Below are positions 1 to 6,734 of a stretch of DNA of 6,734 nucleotides, piece by piece. Made by a program: the position numbers and the translations under genes. The stretch is taken from contig CAJBVC010000884.1 in the NCBI GenBank assembly GCA_903958915.1, forward strand, positions 1 to 6,734. The letters run 5' to 3'. The notes under the pieces were generated by a model, which was not told where the DNA came from, did no database searches, and worked only from the letters and a program-made list of their open reading frames with translations. Every line of letters starts with the position of its first letter. The first letter of the stretch is position 1. The stretch is from an uncultured beta proteobacterium. GTDB lineage: Bacteria > Pseudomonadota > Gammaproteobacteria > Burkholderiales > Burkholderiaceae_C.

Positions 1-67
1 AGCTGCGCGAGGTCTGCACCCATCGATTATGACAAAAGTCAACGACCCCAGTCTTGCGGCCAAGCAT

Positions 68-85
68 TTCGAATCCCCTCCGCTC
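68..85 (+). other. tRNA 3'-end-like fragment (possible att remnant)
   Basis: Read on the plus strand, this stretch matches the T-loop, 3' T-stem and acceptor strand of the nearby minus-strand tRNA-Ser: TTCGAATCCC is exact, then two mismatches, then CCGCTC, giving 16 of 18 positions. It is in the opposite orientation to the tRNA at 369-456 and lacks a CCA end. No 5' half of a tRNA precedes it. It could be the remnant of an attachment site derived from another tRNA, or a chance match to a very conserved T-loop sequence. Confidence 0.3.
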
Positions 86-202
86 GAAACCCGCATGAAT
101 CATGGATTCCCGCAAAAGCTCCTGACTTTTTCGCGGCAGTACGGCAACGGGGATTACGGAAAAATCGCGCAAATCGTTGTTCTAGTTGGATTTTTTCGAA
201 CT

Positions 203-226
203 CGCTCAGTCAGGTGGTTCTGAGCG
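203..226. other. Stem-loop, 7-bp perfect inverted repeat
   Basis: CGCTCAG (203-209) and CTGAGCG (220-226) form a perfect 7-bp stem with a 10-nt loop. There is no T-run on the 3' side of either strand, so a classical intrinsic terminator is not supported. Its function is unknown. Confidence 0.35.
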
Positions 227-248
227 GAACAGCGTCTCAATCGCGCTG

Positions 249-270
249 AGGCCCTTGTATGAAGGGGCCT
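249..270 (+). terminator. GC-rich hairpin, possible weak terminator
   Basis: AGGCCC (249-254) pairs with GGGCCT (265-270). The stem extends by TT:AA with one bulged G and closes a short loop. On the plus strand it is followed by the pyrimidine-rich TTCTTC starting near 270, which gives weak terminator character in the plus direction. No clear plus-strand gene precedes it in the window, so the transcript it would end is unknown. In the minus direction, downstream of the tRNA, no U-tract follows, so it is not a good terminator for the serS/tRNA transcript. Confidence 0.3.
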
Positions 271-368
271 TCTTCAAGGTCTGGTCAGGCGCTGACTGCG
301 AAAAATTCAATCAGATCAACAGCTTGTGGGCGGCGGTTGAAAGATTGAAGATTTGAAGAAACTTTGCA

Positions 369-456
369 TGGCGGAGCGGGTGGGATTCGAACCCACGGTA
401 CCTTGCGGTACGCTTGATTTCGAGTCAAGTACATTCGACCACTCTGCCACCGCTCC
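369..456 (-). tRNA. tRNA-Ser (anticodon CGA)
   Basis: This is a complete 88-nt minus-strand tRNA with encoded CCA. The acceptor 5' strand GGAGCGG (complement of 450-456) pairs perfectly with CCGCTCC (complement of 373-379), followed by the discriminator G and CCA (complement of 369-371). The anticodon stem CTTGA/TCAAG closes a loop with anticodon CGA (complement of 420-422), which reads the serine codon UCG. A long variable arm with the stem GTACC/GGTAC is typical of class II tRNA-Ser. The T-arm contains GGTTCGAATCC. The gene lies 39 bp downstream of the serS stop, on the same strand, so it could be processed from a serS read-through transcript or have its own promoter inside the serS end. 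No promoter of its own is obvious. Confidence 0.97.
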
Positions 457-495
457 TAAACTGTTCGCATCGGTCGAAACGAAGCGCGAATTCTA

Positions 496-1918
<1,423 letters not shown>

Positions 1919-1936
1919 CGATGGCCAAGGCCATCG
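1919..1936. other. Tight hairpin just after ispH
   Basis: CGATGGCC (1919-1926) and GGCCATCG (1929-1936) are perfect inverted repeats separated by two bases. The realistic structure is a 7-bp stem with a 4-nt loop. It starts about 13 nt after the ispH stop codon. No U-run follows on the minus strand, so it may act as an mRNA 3' stabiliser, a Rho-type pause site, or part of the adjacent repeat rather than as an intrinsic terminator. Confidence 0.4.
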
Positions 1937-1949
1937 ATGCGCGCTGGGC

Positions 1950-2894
1950 TCATTCCTGTTCGGAGGTGTCAAGCTTGAGGCCCTTGGGCAATGGAAACTT
2001 CACGGTCTCCGCAATACCCTCCACCCGTCGCACCGACACCGCACCGAACGCACGTATACGGTCAATCACGGCTTGCACTAGCACCTCGGGTGCGGACGCA
2101 CCGGCAGTCAGCCCCACCCGTTGGCGACCCTCAAACCACTGCGACTCCAGTTCGTCGGCACTGTCGACCATGTAACTCTCGGTACCGAGTTTCTGCGCCA
2201 CTTCGCGCAGGCGGTTGCTGTTGGAACTGGTCGGGCTGCCCACCACGATGACCAGATCCACCTCGGGGCTGAGCATCTTGACCGCATCCTGGCGGTTCTG
2301 GGTGGCGTAGCAGATGTCCTGCTGCTTGGGTTCGCGCACCGTCGGAAAACGCGCCTTCACAGCAGCAGCGATCTCGGCCGCGTCGTCCATGCTCAGCGTC
2401 GTCTGGGTAACAACGGCCAGTTTCTCACTTTGCGAAGGGCGCAGCAGGGCCACGTCTGCCACATCCTCCACCAGATGGATGCCGCTTTCCAGTTGCCCCA
2501 TCGTTCCTTCCACCTCCGGGTGCCCTTTGTGGCCGATCATGATGAATTCATAACCTTCCCTGTGCAGTTTGGCTACTTCCACATGCACCTTGGTCACCAG
2601 CGGACAGGTGGCATCGAACACCCTAAACCCGCGTCGTTGCGCCTCCAGCTCCACAGATTTCGGCACGCCGTGGGCAGAAAATACCAGCGTGGCGCCCGCC
2701 GGTACAGCGTCTAGCGCTTCAATAAAGATAGCGCCCTTGGCCTTGAGGTCATTGACGACATAGGTGTTGTGCACAATTTCGTGGCGCACATAAATGGGTG
2801 CGCCAAACTTCGCAAGAGCACGCTCCACGATCTCAATAGCCCGGTCGACGCCCGCACAAAACCCGCGCGGCTCGGCCAGCACGATCTCCTGCAT
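1950..2894 (-). CDS. ispH: 4-hydroxy-3-methylbut-2-enyl diphosphate reductase
   Basis: IspH (LytB) is the cytoplasmic iron-sulfur enzyme that performs the last step of the MEP pathway, reducing HMBPP to isopentenyl and dimethylallyl diphosphate. The 314-residue product has the usual length. The three cluster-binding cysteines are present: C13 in GFCAGV, C97 in DATCPLV and C195 in [10 protein letters not shown]. Substrate-binding and catalytic residues are also visible: H42 (RHEIVHN), H75 (SAHGVP), H125 and E127 (HPEVEGT), T165/T166 (TQTTLS), the [10 protein letters not shown] loop (220-229) and S267 in TAGASAPE. The start codon overlaps the fkpB stop by one base (TGATG), so the two are probably translationally coupled in one transcript. 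The fkpB-ispH pairing is conserved in many proteobacteria, including E. coli. Confidence 0.98.
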   Translation of the reverse strand: MQEIVLAEPRGFCAGVDRAIEIVERALAKFGAPIYVRHEIVHNTYVVNDLKAKGAIFIEALDAVPAGATLVFSAHGVPKSVELEAQRRGFRVFDATCPLVTKVHVEVAKLHREGYEFIMIGHKGHPEVEGTMGQLESGIHLVEDVADVALLRPSQSEKLAVVTQTTLSMDDAAEIAAAVKARFPTVREPKQQDICYATQNRQDAVKMLSPEVDLVIVVGSPTSSNSNRLREVAQKLGTESYMVDSADELESQWFEGRQRVGLTAGASAPEVLVQAVIDRIRAFGAVSVRRVEGIAETVKFPLPKGLKLDTSEQE

Positions 2895-3349
2895 CAGAGT
2901 ATTCCAATCACTTGCGCCTCAAAGCGAAGCGCCTGGCCCGCCAAGGGGTGATTGAAATCAAACAGCACCGAGCCATCGTCAGCCGTCTGGAGCACCACGC
3001 CGGCAAACTTTCCCATGCCGTCGGGGGTCGGAAACTGCACCGCGTCGCCCACCTGGTAGGTTTCACTGGTGTCACCCATTTGGTCCAAAACCGAACGTGC
3101 CAACCACTGTCGCATGGCCGGATTGCGGTCGCCAAAGGCCGCTCCGGCAGCAAGATCGAAGGTCTGGCGCGCACCTTCCTCCATGCCAATGAGGCACTGC
3201 TCCACGACGGGTGCCAGTGCGCCGGTGCCCAACGTGAGCGTGGCAGGGCTGCCGTCGAAAGTGTTGATCACATCGCCCACGGGGCCGCTCAGGCGATAGT
3301 GCAGTGTCAAGAATGATCCAGGTTGAACCCGGGGAAGTGTGGTGGTCAT
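2894..3349 (-). CDS. fkpB: FKBP-type peptidyl-prolyl isomerase, SlpA/FkpB type
   Basis: This is a probable cytoplasmic prolyl cis-trans isomerase and chaperone of the SlpA/FkpB family, 151 residues against about 149 for E. coli FkpB. The FKBP fold is split: residues about 11-70 (beginning [10 protein letters not shown], with [13 protein letters not shown] at 31-43 and [10 protein letters not shown] at 55-64) and the C-terminal strand [18 protein letters not shown] (131-148), a family hallmark. The middle segment, about 71-128, is the insert-in-flap chaperone domain. No signal peptide is present. The upstream sequence contains a weak GGGA-type ribosome binding site and a TACAAT -10-like hexamer. 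It is the first gene of the apparent fkpB-ispH operon and is divergent from the radC remnant. Confidence 0.93.
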   Translation of the reverse strand: MTTTLPRVQPGSFLTLHYRLSGPVGDVINTFDGSPATLTLGTGALAPVVEQCLIGMEEGARQTFDLAAGAAFGDRNPAMRQWLARSVLDQMGDTSETYQVGDAVQFPTPDGMGKFAGVVLQTADDGSVLFDFNHPLAGQALRFEAQVIGIL

Positions 3350-3373
3350 AGAAGTCCCGATAAACTGGCCTCT

Positions 3374-3379
3374 ATTGTA
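3374..3379 (-). promoter_or_regulatory. Possible fkpB-ispH promoter, -10 TACAAT
   Basis: TACAAT on the minus strand (complement of 3374-3379) differs from the consensus -10 at one position. It lies 24 nt upstream of the fkpB ATG, giving a leader of about 15-18 nt. A convincing -35 hexamer at 16-18 bp spacing is not visible, so the promoter may be extended or activator-dependent. It sits in the 65-bp divergent region shared with the radC start. Confidence 0.4.
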
Positions 3380-3414
3380 GAAACCCAGCGCTGTGTCCGT
3401 TCTGAACCGTTTGT

Positions 3415-3520
3415 ATGCCCCTCAAACACCTCCCCGCATCTGCCCGCCCACGCGAAAAGTTGCTGGCACGCGGCGCGTCTGCGCTGACTCCACTCGGCAT
3501 TCGCGTTGCCCTTGCACCGG
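3415..3520 (+). pseudogene. radC: radC 5' remnant (truncated)
   Basis: The first 25 codons (3415-3489) encode MPLKHLPASARPREKLLARG followed by ASALT, which closely resembles the conserved N-terminus of RadC/JAB-domain proteins (pattern LPxxxRPREKLLxRGxxALSDAELLAxLLRTG). The expected continuation DAELLA...RTG is absent in frame. With small indels, the DNA at about 3501-3520 (GCGTTGCCCTTGCACCGG) still resembles the codons for LALLLRTG, suggesting decay just before a junction. After that no RadC sequence (HhH domain or HxHPSG metal-binding motif) is found anywhere in the window. The open frame runs on to 3609 as unrelated residues. Its position divergent from fkpB is where I expect radC in Comamonadaceae. 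The truncation is what the sequence shows; its cause is inferred. Confidence 0.6.
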
Positions 3521-3568
3521 AAAATCTGACCAGAAATACGCTACTTGCATTTCATTTTTCCAGTCGAC

Positions 3569-3597
3569 TTGACACTTTCCGAAATAGTGCTCCCAAT
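3569..3597 (+). promoter_or_regulatory. Weak promoter candidate for the large secreted protein
   Basis: A perfect -35 hexamer TTGACA (3569-3574) is followed after 17 bp by CCCAAT (3592-3597), which matches the -10 consensus at only its last three positions. It is the best sigma-70-like arrangement I see between the radC remnant and the large gene. The leader would be about 120-180 nt and include the hairpin at 3658-3679. The poor -10 makes this tentative. Confidence 0.2.
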
Positions 3598-3610
3598 AGC
3601 AACCAATGAG

Positions 3611-3617
3611 GTTAGGC
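3611..3617 (+). other. GTTAGGC core-like motif (left)
   Basis: GTTAGGC matches the GTTRRRY crossover core of integron attachment sites. It lies after the radC junction and before the large gene. The 9-mer CCCAATAGC (3592-3600) occurs 10 nt upstream and recurs upstream of a second GTTAG motif at 6660. No integron integrase is present, no paired RYYYAAC partner is evident, and a 7-mer can occur by chance. Confidence 0.15.
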
Positions 3618-3657
3618 GCTGCACAGGGTTGTATTGGTCCGCACGCCCATTTCCAGA

Positions 3658-3679
3658 ACAACTTTTAGTCCAAAGTTGT
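3658..3679 (+). promoter_or_regulatory. 8-bp hairpin in the leader of the large gene
   Basis: ACAACTTT (3658-3665) and AAAGTTGT (3672-3679) form a perfect 8-bp inverted repeat with a 6-nt loop. No T-run follows, so it is not a classical terminator. It could be a dyad operator or an mRNA leader structure for the gene starting at 3724 or 3784. Confidence 0.35.
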
Positions 3680-3773
3680 GACCGCCTCATTCCGCACCGA
3701 ATTGGACGGATTTTGGGGTCGTTATGAAAGCGCTTTGCGTTGCCGAGTCGGGAGGGATGTTCAGTCGGTTGCT

Positions 3774-3778
3774 GAGGG
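3774..3778 (+). promoter_or_regulatory. Ribosome binding site supporting start at 3784
   Basis: GAGGG lies 5 nt before the ATG at 3784, a good Shine-Dalgarno position. The first in-frame ATG at 3724 has only a weak GGGGT upstream, and for the second ATG (3757) the purine run directly abuts the start. The 3784 start also leaves a compact classical signal peptide. Confidence 0.5.
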
Positions 3779-3783
3779 ACGTC

Positions 3784-6324
3784 ATGCGGCTGAACATTGC
3801 AGCACTTGCACTGGTATGCGGGTTGGCGGTCAGCACGGCGGCGCAGGGTTCGAACGATCCGTTTTACGTGATCAAGGCACCAGCTGACGCCCCTCTAGCG
3901 CTCAGCCTCGGCTCCGTCAGCATCAGCACCTACAGTCCGGTCACGATCACACCGACCGAGAACAGCACCAATCTGTATTTCGTCGTCAAGAACCAGGGCA
4001 GCCAACCCGTCACGCTGGACCTCCTGTCATGGGATGAAATCCTGGCGACCAAGCCCGATTGGTTGTTCCACTTTTTCAAGTTCTTCGGCTTTGCCGGGGG
4101 GCCCACGAGCACCGTGCTGGCGGCTGGCGAAACCACCACGTTGGAGTTTTATGTCAGCAAGGACGTGAAGGGCGGACAGCCCCTGCAAACCACGCTGCCC
4201 TTCACCTTCCAGGTCAAGGAAACCGGGCAACAGGGCACCTTGAACGTCACTTTCCTAGGCGACGATCAGATCATGCAACTCAGGAGGACGCCGACGTCCA
4301 CCATTGCCGGGCGAATCGTATCGACCACTGGCTTGCCGGTTGCCAACGCCTTGGTCAGCGTGGCTGCCTTCAATGAAAACCTGGAACAGCATGTCCACAC
4401 CGATGCCGATGGCAAGTACCAGTTTGGCGTGCTGTCCAGCGCTGACATGAAGACCATCATGGGGCCAAGAACCTTTCCATATTCCAGCAGGGATTACTTC
4501 ATCACCGTCGAAGCCGATGGCTATGCCATGGCCTATCGAGGCGGACTGGCACCCCAGACCGGACAGACTCTGACGCAGAATGTCACTCTTCAGAATCAGG
4601 CAGTGCAAGCGCGCTACCAGCTGGCTGGTGAACTGGCTACCAACGGCAAGCTGGCTTATTGGTGGATCCGTTTCGCTGGCAAAAGCGACCGCGTTGTGTC
4701 GGTGCAAGGTCAGCATCCGCCCGTCGACCCGGGCACACCCGGCCACATCATCGCGGTGGATTTGACTGGCAAGGAGTTGTGGCGCATCGAAACCGGACAA
4801 CAGTGCTGGGGTCTGGATGTGTCGAGTGACGGAAACCGAATTGCTGCAGGCTGTTACGACGGCTTCGCTTATGTGGTTGATCTGAATGGATCGCTGCTAT
4901 ACAAAGCGCGCATCGGGAGTCCCTGGGTCACCGATGTCCGCTTCTCGCCCGATGGGCGCTATTTGCTGGGTGACGGTATCAGTGGCTCCAGCATCGCAGG
5001 CTTCACCGTCATGAATGCCGACACTGGCGTTGTGATCTGGGACTCCAGCCGCGACGTTGCCGCCGGACAAGGCCCACAGGGAGCCTATAAGGCGCGCTGG
5101 ACGGCGGACAGCAAGCGGCTGATCGCTGGTCATGGTGGCCCCATATCCATGTTTGCCGACAATGGCAATCTGATCTGGCGAAACAATATGGGCGAGTCGC
5201 CTTTATGGCTGGAGGTCGACGCGGCCTACAACAGTTACGCCGCTGGCAAAAACCGGGAAATTTTCAGCTGGGACAAGGACGGCAAATTGCGCTGGCGCTA
5301 TCGTTTGGCGCACACAACGAACGAAGCCTGGCCCGGCATTTCGGCAGACGCCTCCCTCATGCTGATGCCGTCCTTCGGTGGGTTGCTGCAGGCACTCAAT
5401 GGCGCAGGTCAGCTATTGTGGCAACGCTTCATGCCGGCATTGCCCAACATTTCGCCGCAAGGCACCCCCGAGGAATTCATTTTCGGTACCGGGCACAACG
5501 CCCTTTCCATGACGCCGGACGGAACCCTGATGGCGCTAGGAAGCCGGGGTTATCAGGCCTTGCTCTACGACCGCAACGGAACACGGGTCTTTAGCCACAC
5601 CGCAGCCATGCGATCCGATTTCCAGGGCCCGGATCCCCTCACCCATGGCAACTACACCGGAACCACCGCTATCAGTCTCTCGCCCGACGGGAAATACATC
5701 GCCGCCGGCTATGCCGACAGCGTCATCCGCATCTTTGCGCGCCAGGACGAGATCACTGCCAGCCCCGGCTGGAACCTGGTTGGCAATAGCGTCTCAAGCC
5801 CGATGACGGTGGCCGCCTCCTTTGGCGATACCAATAAGGTTTCAAGCGTCTGGAAGTGGGTTGCCTCTGGAACAACGGTTGGCATCAACTACCCAAACTG
5901 GGCTTTCTACACCCCGAGCCAGACTGACGGAGGGCAGGCTTACGCCAACAGCAAAGGCTATGACTTCCTCAGCACCATCAACGCTGGTGAAGGCTTCTGG
6001 ATCAACGCAAGAACCAGCTTCAACATCGCCTTGCCCACCGTCAGTGCGGTACCCACGACGGCGTTTCAAAACATCAGCTCTGGCTGGCATCTGATAGCAA
6101 CGGGCGACACCAAAACACCCAGCGCCCTCAACACCCAAGCAGCTGTAACAACCCTATGGGCATGGGACAACGCGCAATCCAAGTGGTATTTCTACGCCCC
6201 CAACGTCGATGCGCTGGGTGGCACTGCGCTGAGCGACTACATCAATACCAATGGATACCTTGACTTCGCTTCGGCTGGCAAGACCCTGGGTCCTGGGCTT
6301 GGCTTTTGGGTCAACGTTCCGTAG
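3784..6324 (+). CDS. Exported multidomain beta-propeller protein
   Basis: I do not recognise this as a named gene. Starting at 3784 it has 846 residues; the longest frame starts at 3724 (866 residues, the numbering used here). Residues 21-40 (MRLNIAALALVCGLAVSTAA) form a Sec signal peptide with likely cleavage after A40 and no lipobox. About 50-185 is an all-beta, Ig/NEW3-like region. About 192-290 resembles a carboxypeptidase regulatory-like domain (STIAGRIVSTTGLPVANALV, then TDADGKYQF and YFITVEADGY). About 305-679 is a WD40/PQQ-like propeller of about seven blades, with repeated D-x-x-G-x-x-x-W/L turns and SPDGRYLL, SPDGKYIAAG elements. The C-terminus carries two related modules, 682-761 and 787-864, ending GEGFWIN and GLGFWVN. 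No catalytic motif or transmembrane helix is seen, so a periplasmic, surface or secreted binding role is inferred. It replaces radC as the neighbour of the fkpB-ispH operon. Confidence 0.9.
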   Translation: MRLNIAALALVCGLAVSTAAQGSNDPFYVIKAPADAPLALSLGSVSISTYSPVTITPTENSTNLYFVVKNQGSQPVTLDLLSWDEILATKPDWLFHFFKFFGFAGGPTSTVLAAGETTTLEFYVSKDVKGGQPLQTTLPFTFQVKETGQQGTLNVTFLGDDQIMQLRRTPTSTIAGRIVSTTGLPVANALVSVAAFNENLEQHVHTDADGKYQFGVLSSADMKTIMGPRTFPYSSRDYFITVEADGYAMAYRGGLAPQTGQTLTQNVTLQNQAVQARYQLAGELATNGKLAYWWIRFAGKSDRVVSVQGQHPPVDPGTPGHIIAVDLTGKELWRIETGQQCWGLDVSSDGNRIAAGCYDGFAYVVDLNGSLLYKARIGSPWVTDVRFSPDGRYLLGDGISGSSIAGFTVMNADTGVVIWDSSRDVAAGQGPQGAYKARWTADSKRLIAGHGGPISMFADNGNLIWRNNMGESPLWLEVDAAYNSYAAGKNREIFSWDKDGKLRWRYRLAHTTNEAWPGISADASLMLMPSFGGLLQALNGAGQLLWQRFMPALPNISPQGTPEEFIFGTGHNALSMTPDGTLMALGSRGYQALLYDRNGTRVFSHTAAMRSDFQGPDPLTHGNYTGTTAISLSPDGKYIAAGYADSVIRIFARQDEITASPGWNLVGNSVSSPMTVAASFGDTNKVSSVWKWVASGTTVGINYPNWAFYTPSQTDGGQAYANSKGYDFLSTINAGEGFWINARTSFNIALPTVSAVPTTAFQNISSGWHLIATGDTKTPSALNTQAAVTTLWAWDNAQSKWYFYAPNVDALGGTALSDYINTNGYLDFASAGKTLGPGLGFWVNVP
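5767..6315 (+). repeat. Tandem C-terminal W/G-rich modules (protein-level repeat)
   Basis: The large protein ends with two diverged copies of one module. Copy A (residues 682-761) has GWNLVGN, VSSVWKWV, NWAFYTP, SKGYDFLSTI and GEGFWIN. Copy B (787-864) has GWHLIATGD, VTTLWAWD, KWYFYAP, TNGYLDFASA and GLGFWVN. The order and spacing of the aromatic landmarks are the same: GW-L, V-W-W, W-FY-P, GY and GFW-N. I recall similar C-terminal pairs in hypothetical proteins of Rhodoferax-like bacteria. Its function is unknown to me; a surface-retention or carbohydrate-binding domain is possible. Confidence 0.65.
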
Positions 6325-6356
6325 CCTTTGCAAGGGTTCACCAGTTCGAATCAATC

Positions 6357-6437
6357 ATGAAAACCATGACTCTTCTCGCGCTAACAGTATTGATCTTGAC
6401 TGCATGTGGGGGTGGCAAAGCCTTCAAGCGGGCTTGA
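6357..6437 (+). CDS. Tiny putative lipoprotein (26 aa)
   Basis: The short frame reads MKTMTLLALTVLILTAC followed by GGGKAFKRA and a TGA stop. Residues 1-16 look like a lipoprotein signal peptide: Lys at position 2, a hydrophobic core, and lipobox LTAC with Cys17 as the lipid-attachment site, followed by Gly-rich residues. A mature peptide of 10 residues would remain. It begins 32 bp after the stop of the large secreted protein on the same strand. No clear Shine-Dalgarno sequence precedes it. It could be a genuine small lipoprotein, the 5' remnant of a longer lipoprotein gene cut at about 6430, or a chance frame. Confidence 0.35.
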   Translation: MKTMTLLALTVLILTACGGGKAFKRA

Positions 6438-6734
6438 CTCGGCTGCACCGGGTCTTGGCATGAAACCAATTGAGGTCGAGCTTCCAAGAACCTGCCGTTC
6501 TAGACCGTCGGCTTCGCTGCAAAAGAGCAGTCCAGTGCACAGTCGATTTTTCAGAGCGAGTGACAGGAATGGAGAATTGGTCTTGCTGGGCGACCGCTTC
6601 AGGGCACCAACCCCCAATAGCGGATCCTGGTCGGGTCGAGTCCGTCGGCCCCGCGAATTGTTAGCTCCGCACCGGGCAATCGTCGATGACTTTAGTGAAC
6701 GACCAGTTCGACGGTTTTCCCCGTGCGCAGGAGC
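6438..6734. other. Gene-poor region with short repeats
   Basis: I see no recognisable gene. Frames on both strands (plus 6470-6664, minus 6381-6617) lack ribosome binding sites and any familiar protein pattern. CCGTCGGC occurs twice in direct orientation (6508-6515 and 6642-6649). CAAT/GCGG at 6615-6623 can pair with CCGC/ATTG at 6651-6660, giving an imperfect stem just before a GTTAGCT motif (6660-6666). At the right edge, short open frames run off the window in both directions (plus from ATG 6686; minus with a TAA stop at 6692-6694), and neither is long enough to identify. Confidence 0.4.
6660..6666 (+). other. GTTAGCT core-like motif (right)
   Basis: GTTAGCT is preceded by CGAATT. Its reverse complement, AGCTAACAATTCG followed by GCCGACGG, resembles the 5' half of integron attC sites (pattern CTAACAATTCG...GCCGA) as I remember them. 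The 9-mer CCCAATAGC recurs at 6613-6621, as it does upstream of the left motif at 3611. A complete attC, with paired inner and outer core sites 60-140 bp apart, is not evident, and the last four bases do not fit RRRY strictly. Confidence 0.15.

Larger units (their letters stand above)
1..368. other. Intergenic region beyond tRNA-Ser, no convincing gene
   Basis: I see no supported gene here. The only open frame of any length (29-223, plus) has no good ribosome binding site, no recognisable protein similarity, and contains the tRNA-like fragment at 68-85. The stretch holds two stem-loops (203-226 and 249-270). A run of T at 191-196 lies upstream of the first stem on the plus strand, the wrong side for an intrinsic terminator. 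The region lies immediately 3' of a tRNA gene, a common position for integrated elements, but no integrase or complete attachment site is visible within the window. Confidence 0.5.

Noticed and set aside
29..223. 64-codon plus-strand frame followed by a hairpin at 249-270
   Set aside because: It has no proper ribosome binding site, no recognisable protein pattern, overlaps the tRNA-like fragment, and its stop falls within another stem-loop. It is probably a chance frame.
2121..2714. 197-codon plus-strand frame opposite ispH
   Set aside because: It is an antisense shadow of ispH, whose catalytic residues are intact on the minus strand.
3422..3661. 79-codon minus-strand frame across the radC remnant
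   Set aside because: It spans the core/accessory junction, has no ribosome binding site or familiar motif, and is in conflict with the RadC-like frame on the other strand.
4255..4800. 181-codon minus-strand frame inside the large gene
   Set aside because: It is antisense to a region with clear carboxypeptidase-regulatory-like and propeller sequence, and no independent support is visible.
6381..6617. Minus-strand 78-codon frame and the overlapping plus-strand frame 6470-6664
   Set aside because: Neither has a ribosome binding site or recognisable protein similarity, and they conflict with each other. The region looks non-coding or decayed.
6686..6734. Short frames running off the right edge (plus from ATG 6686; minus ending LLRTGKTVELVVH at 6692)
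   Set aside because: They are too short to identify. The LLRTG string recalls RadC, but the following residues do not fit, so a displaced radC piece is not supported.

Overview
The window is chromosomal DNA from a betaproteobacterium, most likely Comamonadaceae (Rhodoferax/Polaromonas/Acidovorax-like). Three observations support this: the housekeeping gene order, the sequence character of SerS, IspH and the SlpA-type FKBP, and a short interspersed repeat (about 1871-1918) of a kind I associate with that family. No database was consulted.

Left part (1-3349): everything recognisable is read from the minus strand and is ordinary core genome. In transcription order, right to left, it holds fkpB/slpA (FKBP-type prolyl isomerase), ispH (last step of the MEP isoprenoid pathway), serS (seryl-tRNA synthetase) and a tRNA-Ser(CGA). 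The fkpB stop and ispH start overlap by one base. A 137-bp gap with a tight hairpin and the family repeat separates ispH from serS. The tRNA lies 39 bp beyond serS, so the enzyme and one of its substrates are neighbours. Positions 1-368, past the tRNA, hold no convincing gene. They hold two stem-loops and an inverted fragment resembling a tRNA 3' end.

Junction (3350-3783): divergent from fkpB lies what looks like the first 25 codons of radC, the gene I expect here in relatives. RadC similarity then stops and unrelated DNA begins, so the core locus appears broken at about 3490-3520.

Right part (3724-6734): this is accessory-looking DNA. It carries one large plus-strand gene for an exported multidomain protein: signal peptide, beta-sandwich, carboxypeptidase-regulatory-like domain, beta-propeller of about seven blades, and two tandem copies of a W/G-rich module of about 80 residues at the C-terminus. 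Just downstream is a tiny possible lipoprotein ORF, then about 300 bp with no recognisable gene. The segment is bracketed by two GTTAG-type motifs, each preceded by the 9-mer CCCAATAGC. These could mark element boundaries, but the evidence is weak.

The most interesting points are the truncated radC and the replacement by a secreted propeller gene, the duplicated C-terminal module, the interspersed repeat and the tiny lipoprotein ORF. No complete novel multi-gene system is visible.
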